Of a stretch of 10,676 nt of DNA, positions 6,957 to 10,676 are shown piece by piece. Location of the stretch: the NCBI GenBank assembly GCA_030648225.1, contig JAUSIA010000031.1, forward strand, positions 1 to 10,676, in the 5' to 3' direction. The first letter of the stretch is position 1, and the number at the start of each line of letters is the position of its first letter. The notes under the pieces were generated by a model. That model searched no databases. It was given only the letters and a program-made list of their open reading frames with translations, and was not told the DNA's origin. The translations under genes and the position numbers were made by a program. Source of the stretch: Ignavibacteria bacterium (GTDB taxonomy: Bacteria; Bacteroidota; Ignavibacteria; Ignavibacteriales; Ignavibacteriaceae).

Positions 6957-7910
6957 TTAAAGAGGTTCATTGTTAGCAAATGATTTTATAAACTTACCCC
7001 ATGTTAAATTGTTCTGATTTTTTCTGTGAGACTTTGCCCGCCTTACTGCCATATTTGCTGCAGACTCAACAATCCATTCAAAATTTTCCTGACCCACGGA
7101 GTTAACATCAGCATCGGGTGCAGGATTGCAGAAATCAATTGCATAAGGAACACCATCACGGACTGCAAGCTCAACAGTATTAAAATCATAACCGAGATAA
7201 TTATTAATCTTAAGAACGGTATCCCTTATCTTATCAAGAAATTTTCTTTCAAATTGTTTTGGGTTTCTTACATACCGTAAATGATGAGGCTGTTTCGGAT
7301 CATACTGCATTATATGAACATCCTGCCTGTCCAAACAATAACATCTGAAATACTCGGTAAAAATAATTTCTTCCTGAAGCATCATTACAAGCTGTCCTGT
7401 TTCATTATATGCTTTAAAAAATTCATCAGGGGTATTCAGCTTATAAACATTTTTCCATCCGCCACCGGCAAATGGTTTAAAATAAGCAGGGAATCCTACA
7501 TAATTAAATATTGCTTCCCAGTTCATAGGATAGGATAAATTACGGAAAGATTTTTCATTTGTATCTGGCGGATGCTGGTTTGAAGGAAGCAATACTGTTT
7601 TAGGAACGGCAACTCCTATTGTTACTGCCAAAGCATTATTAAAAAATTTTTCATCTGCACTCCACCAGAAAGGATTATTCATTACTGCAGTTCCTGTAAG
7701 AGCGGCATTCTTAAGAAAACCTCTGTAGAATGGAACATCCTGGGAAATTCTATCAATTATTACATCATATCCAATCGGTTCTCCCTGAACAACTTTATCT
7801 ATCTTTACAAACTCAGCGTTTATTCCATCATCTTTTTTAGAATTAACTCTTTCAACAAAAGCAGGTGGAAAAGTAGTCTCCTGACCGAAAAGTATTCCAA
7901 TCTTTTTCAT
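6957..7910 (-). CDS. RimK-like ATP-grasp ligase, first intact gene of the amidoligase cluster
   Basis: This is a 317-residue ATP-grasp protein. The N-terminal pre-ATP domain starts MKKIGILFGQE and has YDVIIDRISQDVPFYRGFLKNA (48-69). NNPFWWSADEKFFNNALA (78-95) gives the first nucleotide-binding Lys88. FPAYFKPFAGGGWKNVYKL (140-158) has Lys145 and the glycine-rich loop. VMMLQEEI (175-182) is the hinge strand. FNTVELAVRDGVPYAIDFCNPAPDAD (243-268) supplies Glu247, Asp259 and Asn262 for magnesium. The family forms amide or peptide bonds through an acyl-phosphate. AAGGG stands before the ATG. It is followed 20 bp later by the GCS2 gene, so the two are surely co-transcribed. Just upstream lie the remains of an esterase gene in the same direction. 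The catalytic residues look intact; the substrate is unknown. Confidence 0.9.
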   Translation of the reverse strand: MKKIGILFGQETTFPPAFVERVNSKKDDGINAEFVKIDKVVQGEPIGYDVIIDRISQDVPFYRGFLKNAALTGTAVMNNPFWWSADEKFFNNALAVTIGVAVPKTVLLPSNQHPPDTNEKSFRNLSYPMNWEAIFNYVGFPAYFKPFAGGGWKNVYKLNTPDEFFKAYNETGQLVMMLQEEIIFTEYFRCYCLDRQDVHIMQYDPKQPHHLRYVRNPKQFERKFLDKIRDTVLKINNYLGYDFNTVELAVRDGVPYAIDFCNPAPDADVNSVGQENFEWIVESAANMAVRRAKSHRKNQNNLTWGKFIKSFANNEPL

Positions 7911-7943
7911 TTATAACCCTTAAATTTTCAATTAGAGTTTTTT

Positions 7944-7972
7944 AATTATTAAACTTCAGTAAAGATTTTCAA
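7944..7972 (-). promoter_or_regulatory. Possible promoter of the amidoligase cluster
   Basis: On the - strand, TTGAAA (7972-7967) and ATAATT (7949-7944) are 17 bp apart and 34 bp upstream of the ATP-grasp start codon. AT-rich DNA offers such matches by chance. If the original promoter lay before the lost esterase, this could be a newer one. Confidence 0.25.
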
Positions 7973-8020
7973 AGGTGTGAAGTTTTTGAGTGCAAATAAT
8001 AATTGAATGGAATTAGATTG

Positions 8021-8314
8021 TCAAATGTTATCTTCTATCTTTTCAAAATATTGGGGGAACATTTCTCTCAACCAGTGCCAGTCATGCCCTATCCGGGAAC
8101 GTACATCAAGCCAGAAAGAAATTCCTTTTGAGTTAAGAATTTTTGACATATTTAAATTTTCCTGAAGACAAATGTCCTCTATCACTGGCATGTTTTGTAA
8201 ATTCTAATACATCGTTTACAATAAGGGATTCGAAACAAGCATCTCAAATTCTCTGCTTAAGTACTCAGAATACCATTTAAAATATCTTTCCTGCAATAAT
8301 GGATCCACGTTTTA
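8021..8314 (-). pseudogene. Relic of a 'putative esterase' (alpha/beta hydrolase) gene
   Basis: Read on the - strand, an open stretch at 8021-8203 encodes about 60 residues ending in a stop codon. It includes IEDICLQENLNMSKIL, then NSKGISFWLDV, then RIGHDWHWLREMFPQYFEKI. This is the typical C-terminus of the PF00756-type esterase family, in which the HDW block carries the catalytic His. Before it, in another frame (8216-8314), a separate piece reads LQERYFKWYSEYLSREFEML, resembling the N-terminal helix that leads to the EvvPfI block. The whole middle, including the nucleophile Ser, is missing, and stop codons divide the pieces. The relic points the same way as the ATP-grasp gene and ends 110 bp before it, so it was probably the first gene of the cluster. 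The C-terminal match is strong; the N-terminal one is tentative. Confidence 0.7.
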
Positions 8315-8359
8315 TTTTTGAGGCGACAATATAAAAAAAAACCTGTTTATCTCAATAAA

Positions 8360-8381
8360 GGTATAGAGGTATAAGGTATAA
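8360..8381 (+). repeat. GGTATA direct-repeat tract, copy 1
   Basis: Three GGTATA units (8360, 8368, 8375) are spaced 7-8 bp apart. A very similar tract stands at 8641-8661. The two bracket the group of ACTCC palindromes. Confidence 0.6.
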
Positions 8382-8450
8382 TTTCTTCGTTCACAAATCT
8401 TGTGTAAATAAAAAGAAATATAGAAAAAGATTGTTAACAATATAGATATA

Positions 8451-8596
8451 GAACTCCTCTGGAGTTCAGGTTTTTTTTTCTTACAAACATGAAACTCCTA
8501 AGGGAGTTTAAGCCTATCTTCCGCCAGGCAGGCATAAAAAATATCGCCAACTCCATAGAAGTTGAATGTTTGTAGAAGAAGGACTCCGTTAGGAGT
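8451..8596. repeat. Cluster of four ACTCC/GGAGT palindromes
   Basis: Four small dyads share the same core: GAACTCC/GGAGTTC (8451-8467, perfect), AAACTCC/GGAGTTT (8492-8509, perfect), CAACTCC/GAAGTTG (8548-8564, one mismatch) and ACTCC/GGAGT (8583-8596). A T9 run follows the first. The motifs ACAAACAT (8483-8490) and ATGTTTGTA (8566-8574) are near-complements lying outside the two middle dyads. These look like REP-type dispersed repeats rather than a gene or a CRISPR array. Confidence 0.6.
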
Positions 8597-8640
8597 ACAA
8601 TGTAAATGACAGGTAAACGTTCTTTGGTTCCGGCTCGTCC

Positions 8641-8661
8641 GGTATATGGTATAAGGTATAA
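8641..8661 (+). repeat. GGTATA direct-repeat tract, copy 2
   Basis: Three GGTATA units (8641, 8648, 8655) spaced 7 bp apart. The second and third, with the following A, match the end of the tract at 8360-8381. Confidence 0.6.
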
Positions 8662-8708
8662 GTGATAATCTTAATCATCTTTATGAATTAATAACTTACA
8701 TTACACAT

Positions 8709-8801
8709 TTAATCGTAATCATAACCTGGCATAGCCAAAACTGCGAAACCTCCGAGGTTTCTGAAACCTCGGAGGTTTTTGTTTCCGATGATTACGATTA
8801 A
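8709..8801. repeat. Nested palindrome of 93 bp
   Basis: An outer perfect 14-bp pair, TTAATCGTAATCAT (8709-8722) with ATGATTACGATTAA (8788-8801), encloses an inner perfect 16-bp pair, AAACCTCCGAGGTTTC (8746-8761) with GAAACCTCGGAGGTTT (8763-8778), with a 1-base centre. Each inner arm is itself a near-palindrome. The right side of the inner stem is followed by TTTTG-rich sequence. It could act as a terminator or be a small MITE/REP-like element. Confidence 0.75.
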
Positions 8802-8827
8802 GGGTAAGATTTAACTAATAAAAAAAA

Positions 8828-8874
8828 TTGACTATTTATAAAACCTTATCGTATATTTACGATAAGCGATAAGG
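8828..8874 (+). promoter_or_regulatory. arsR promoter with ArsR operator dyad
   Basis: TTGACT (8828-8833) and TATATT (8852-8857) are 18 bp apart and form a plausible promoter; TATATTTA (8852-8859) also partly resembles the Bacteroidota -7 box. Over it lies a perfect 9-bp dyad, CTTATCGTA (8845-8853) and TACGATAAG (8858-8866), with a 4-bp centre. A further half-site, CGATAAGG (8867-8874), follows at once. An ArsR dimer bound here would cover the -10 region, which fits autorepression released by As(III). Confidence 0.7.
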
Positions 8875-8882
8875 AAAAATAA

Positions 8883-9200
8883 ATGGCAATTTCAAAAACA
8901 GAAAAGTTTACAAAGACAGAAAATAAAATTTCGGATTGGGCAAAAGCTTTATCTCACCCTGCAAGAATAAAAATACTTAAAATACTTGCCCAGAAGAATC
9001 TTTGTATGTGCGGAGATATTGTTGACCTAATGCCTCTGGCACAGGCAACAGTTTCTCAGCATTTGAAAGAACTAAAGCGAGTGGGATTTATTAAAGGAGA
9101 GATTGAAGGTCCCAAAATCTGTTATTGCCTGGATTATTCGGTTTTAAATGAAGCGAAAAATAAAATAAATGAATTTCTTAATTCAATAATAATTCAATAA
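8883..9200 (+). CDS. arsR: ArsR-family arsenic-responsive repressor
   Basis: This 105-residue winged-helix regulator has the usual ArsR/SmtB layout: WAKALSHPARIKILKIL (19-35), the recognition helix PLAQATVSQHLKELKRVGFI (51-70) and the wing GEIEGPKICYCLD (72-84). Cys41 and Cys43 (LCMCGDIVDL) stand where ArsR proteins of the ELCVCDL type bind As(III). A second pair, Cys80 and Cys82 in the wing, could add a ligand. AAGGA (8871-8875) is a good ribosome binding site. The gene lies behind an operator dyad and is followed 17 bp later by arsM, so it very likely represses both genes until arsenite binds. Other metalloid specificity cannot be excluded, but the arsM partner makes arsenic by far the likeliest. 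Confidence 0.92.
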   Translation: MAISKTEKFTKTENKISDWAKALSHPARIKILKILAQKNLCMCGDIVDLMPLAQATVSQHLKELKRVGFIKGEIEGPKICYCLDYSVLNEAKNKINEFLNSIIIQ

Positions 9201-9217
9201 TCAATTGAGGTACTAAA

Positions 9218-10015
9218 ATGGAAAACACAGAACTGAAAGAAGTTGTAAGAAATAAATATTCTGAAATAGCAATTGCAGCCGATAAATCAAAAGGATGCGG
9301 ATGCGGGTGTTCTTCAGATAGTTCTGAATACTCAGACTTCAGTGAGAATTATAAAAAACTTGATGGGTATATTGCCGAAGCTGATCTTGGACTTGGCTGC
9401 GGTCTACCAACCGAATACGCCGGGATAAAAGAAGGTGATATTGTTGTTGATCTTGGGTCAGGTGCAGGAAATGATGTGTTTGTAGCAAGGTCATTGGTGA
9501 GTGAAAATGGAACTGTAGTTGGCATTGATTTCACAGATGCAATGTTATTAAAAGCGAATAAAAACCTTGCAAAGCTTAATTACAGAAATGTCTATTTCAA
9601 ACTTGGTGATATTGAGAACCTGCCTTTGCAGGAAAATTTTGGTGATGTTGTAATCAGTAACTGTGTGCTTAATCTTGTTCCTGATAAACAAAAAGCATTT
9701 CAGGAAATTTATAGAACATTAAAACCTGGTGGGCATTTCTGTGTTTCTGATATTGTAACATCAGGAGAGCTTCCTCAAAAAATCAGAGATACAGCAGCTT
9801 TATATGCAGGTTGTATTTCAGGTGCACTTAAGCAGGAAGAGTATATTGGAATAATAACAGACTCTGGTTTTAAAGATATTGAAATAAAGAAATCAAGAAT
9901 TATAAATCTTCCCGATGAATTATTGAAAGATTATTTATCTGCCGGAGATATAAAAGAATTTAGGAAAAACGGTTCAGGAATTTTTAGTATTACTGTTATT
10001 GGATATAAGAAGTAA
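9218..10015 (+). CDS. arsM: Arsenite S-adenosylmethionine methyltransferase ArsM
   Basis: This 265-residue enzyme transfers methyl groups from S-adenosylmethionine to As(III), giving methylated and volatile arsenicals in the cytosol. VVDLGSGAGNDVFVARSL (76-93) is the SAM-binding motif I, and VVGIDFTDAMLLKA (100-113) follows as motif II. The conserved ArsM cysteines are present: Cys61 in LGLGCGLP, Cys149 in ISNCVLNLVPDK and Cys199 in YAGCISGALK. The N-terminus has a CGCGC cluster (Cys27, 29, 31), common in bacterial ArsM and possibly an arsenic-entry site. GAGG at 9207-9210 is the binding site. It is transcribed with arsR, and a strong hairpin follows the stop. No arsB/acr3 or arsC lies in the window, so detoxification here may rest on methylation or use genes elsewhere. 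Confidence 0.94.
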   Translation: MENTELKEVVRNKYSEIAIAADKSKGCGCGCSSDSSEYSDFSENYKKLDGYIAEADLGLGCGLPTEYAGIKEGDIVVDLGSGAGNDVFVARSLVSENGTVVGIDFTDAMLLKANKNLAKLNYRNVYFKLGDIENLPLQENFGDVVISNCVLNLVPDKQKAFQEIYRTLKPGGHFCVSDIVTSGELPQKIRDTAALYAGCISGALKQEEYIGIITDSGFKDIEIKKSRIINLPDELLKDYLSAGDIKEFRKNGSGIFSITVIGYKK

Positions 10016-10022
10016 AGAAGCT

Positions 10023-10058
10023 AAAGATGTCATCCCTCTTTAATGGGATGACATCTTT
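10023..10058. terminator. Bidirectional terminator hairpin between arsM and the OmpA gene
   Basis: AAAGATGTCATCCC (10023-10036) pairs perfectly with GGGATGACATCTTT (10045-10058) around an 8-nt loop in the 57-bp space between convergent genes. T's follow the stem on the + strand, and A's precede it, so it can serve both directions. It belongs to the same family as 992-1038 and 1727-1778, but with the two arms exchanged. Confidence 0.8.
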
Positions 10059-10072
10059 ATAAAAATATCCAA

Positions 10073-10676
10073 TCAGAGCTTTATAAATTCTACTCTTCTG
10101 TTTTCTGCTTTCCCTTCAGGTGAATCATTCGGTCCAACAGGTTCAGATTCTCCTTTACCATCAGTGTCAAGCTGGGAATCTGAAATACCAAATTCATTTA
10201 CAAGTGCATTCTTAACAGCAGCAGCTCTCCTCTTTGATAGATCCAAATTGGATTCATCTGATCCCTCATTGTCCGTATGACCAACTACTTTTACTTTTAC
10301 AGAGGAATTTTCTTTTAAGGTTGTGGAAATATCTTTTAGCGTTCCATAAGATTCTGGTTTAATTTTATCCGAGCCTGAGTCAAATAGAATTCCATGAGTA
10401 ACAATTTTTCCATGGGTAATTAAATCATTTCTTGTATCCGGCTGTCCCTGTGCAATTCTAATATCTTTAATCAATATTGAATAATCATTATTAGTATCCC
10501 AGTACCATGTTCTGATATCCAGATGATTAATATTTATACCGGATTGTAATATTCTCGGAAGGTCCATAACTTTCTTTTCATTCAAATATACTCTGAGCCT
10601 TTGTTTGTTGAATGCAAATGAGAGATGATTTAACTCTCCATCCTTAAAAGCTTTGATATCTGTATTGTTAGGGCTG
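10073..10676 (-). CDS. OmpA-family outer-membrane/peptidoglycan-binding protein, 5' end outside the window
   Basis: The frame is open to the right edge; the 200 visible residues are the C-terminal part of a longer protein. A TTG or ATG near 10585 could look like a start but is internal, because the coding sequence continues upstream with KDGELNHLSFAFNKQRLRVYLNEKK, a beta-rich segment of the lamin-G-like domain that precedes OmpA in such proteins. The OmpA domain begins about VTHGILFDSGSDKIKPESYGTLKDI, and has VKVVGHTDNEGSDESNLDLSKRRAAAVKNAL and a closing GKAENRRVEFIKL. The Asp in GHTDNEG and the NRRVEF arginine are the residues that usually hold diaminopimelate of peptidoglycan. The protein is therefore likely to be anchored to the cell wall under the outer membrane. 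It runs convergent to arsM and is not functionally linked to it. Confidence 0.88.
   Translation of the reverse strand, partial: SPNNTDIKAFKDGELNHLSFAFNKQRLRVYLNEKKVMDLPRILQSGININHLDIRTWYWDTNNDYSILIKDIRIAQGQPDTRNDLITHGKIVTHGILFDSGSDKIKPESYGTLKDISTTLKENSSVKVKVVGHTDNEGSDESNLDLSKRRAAAVKNALVNEFGISDSQLDTDGKGESEPVGPNDSPEGKAENRRVEFIKL

Larger units (their letters stand above)
7911..8882. other. Gene-free region: esterase relic and palindromic repeats
   Basis: No intact gene is seen over about 970 bp. From left to right it holds a possible promoter of the amidoligase cluster, the decayed end and start of an esterase gene, a GGTATA direct-repeat tract, four short ACTCC/GGAGT palindromes with a CCGCCAGGCAGGCAT segment (8521-8535) among them, a second GGTATA tract, a large nested palindrome, and finally the arsR promoter. 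It looks like a place where repeats have gathered after a gene was lost. Confidence 0.7.

Noticed and set aside
5830..7910. Ordinary glutathione biosynthesis (GCS plus ATP-grasp glutathione synthetase)
   Set aside because: The GCS2 protein is of the YbdK type, the ATP-grasp protein lacks a convincing GshB pattern, and an amidotransferase and another ligase lie in the same cluster.
8451..8596. A short CRISPR-like array of ACTCC palindromes
   Set aside because: The repeats are only 14-18 bp, differ in sequence and spacing, and no cas gene is present. They fit REP-type palindromes better.
10583..10585. Start of the OmpA protein at the TTG near 10585
   Set aside because: The same frame continues upstream to the window edge with sequence typical of the domain preceding OmpA, so the codon is internal.

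Overview
The window is AT-rich DNA that reads like the Bacteroidota/Ignavibacteriota side of the tree. Exported proteins have signal peptides ending in -SAQ, -AFAQ or -HSQ. The OmpA-type protein is of the kind common in that group, and many intergenic spaces carry REP-like palindromes. Several genes have good Shine-Dalgarno sites (GGAG/GAGG), which fits Ignavibacteria better than classical Bacteroidetes. The lineage is an inference, not a measurement. I see no rRNA, tRNA or CRISPR.

Layout. (1) 1-1720, + strand: the end of a CopD-like membrane protein, a secreted DUF4242 protein, and a secreted coiled-coil protein. (2) 1790-2734, - strand: two small secreted proteins that look distantly related to each other. 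(3) 3013-7910, - strand: the most interesting part, a four-enzyme amidoligase cluster. In transcription order it has an ATP-grasp ligase (7910-6957), a GCS2/YbdK-type carboxylate-amine ligase (6936-5830), a class I glutamine amidotransferase (5754-4930) and a second, divergent ATP-grasp-like protein (4194-3013). A RAYT transposase gene flanked by inverted REP palindromes (4217-4919) sits between the third and fourth genes. Without it they would be only about 32 bp apart. (4) 7911-8882: about 970 bp without an intact gene. It holds the decayed remains of an alpha/beta-hydrolase 'putative esterase' that was probably the first gene of the amidoligase cluster, then several palindromic repeats. (5) 8828-10015, + strand: an arsR-arsM arsenic-response pair behind a promoter with a clear operator dyad. 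(6) 10073-10676, - strand: the C-terminal part of an OmpA-family protein, convergent with arsM and separated from it by a strong hairpin.

How the genes work together. The amidoligase cluster has the ingredients to build a small peptide-like or amidated metabolite: two ATP-grasp-type ligases and one GCS2 ligase to form amide bonds, and a glutamine amidotransferase that could supply ammonia or hydrolyse a gamma-glutamyl bond. The product is unknown. The lost esterase suggests that the pathway is changing or decaying in this genome. ArsR would release its operator on binding As(III), allowing ArsM to methylate arsenite; no efflux pump is visible here. A stem with a GATGACATC/GATGTCATC core recurs as the likely terminator at three gene ends, with a single arm at a fourth place.
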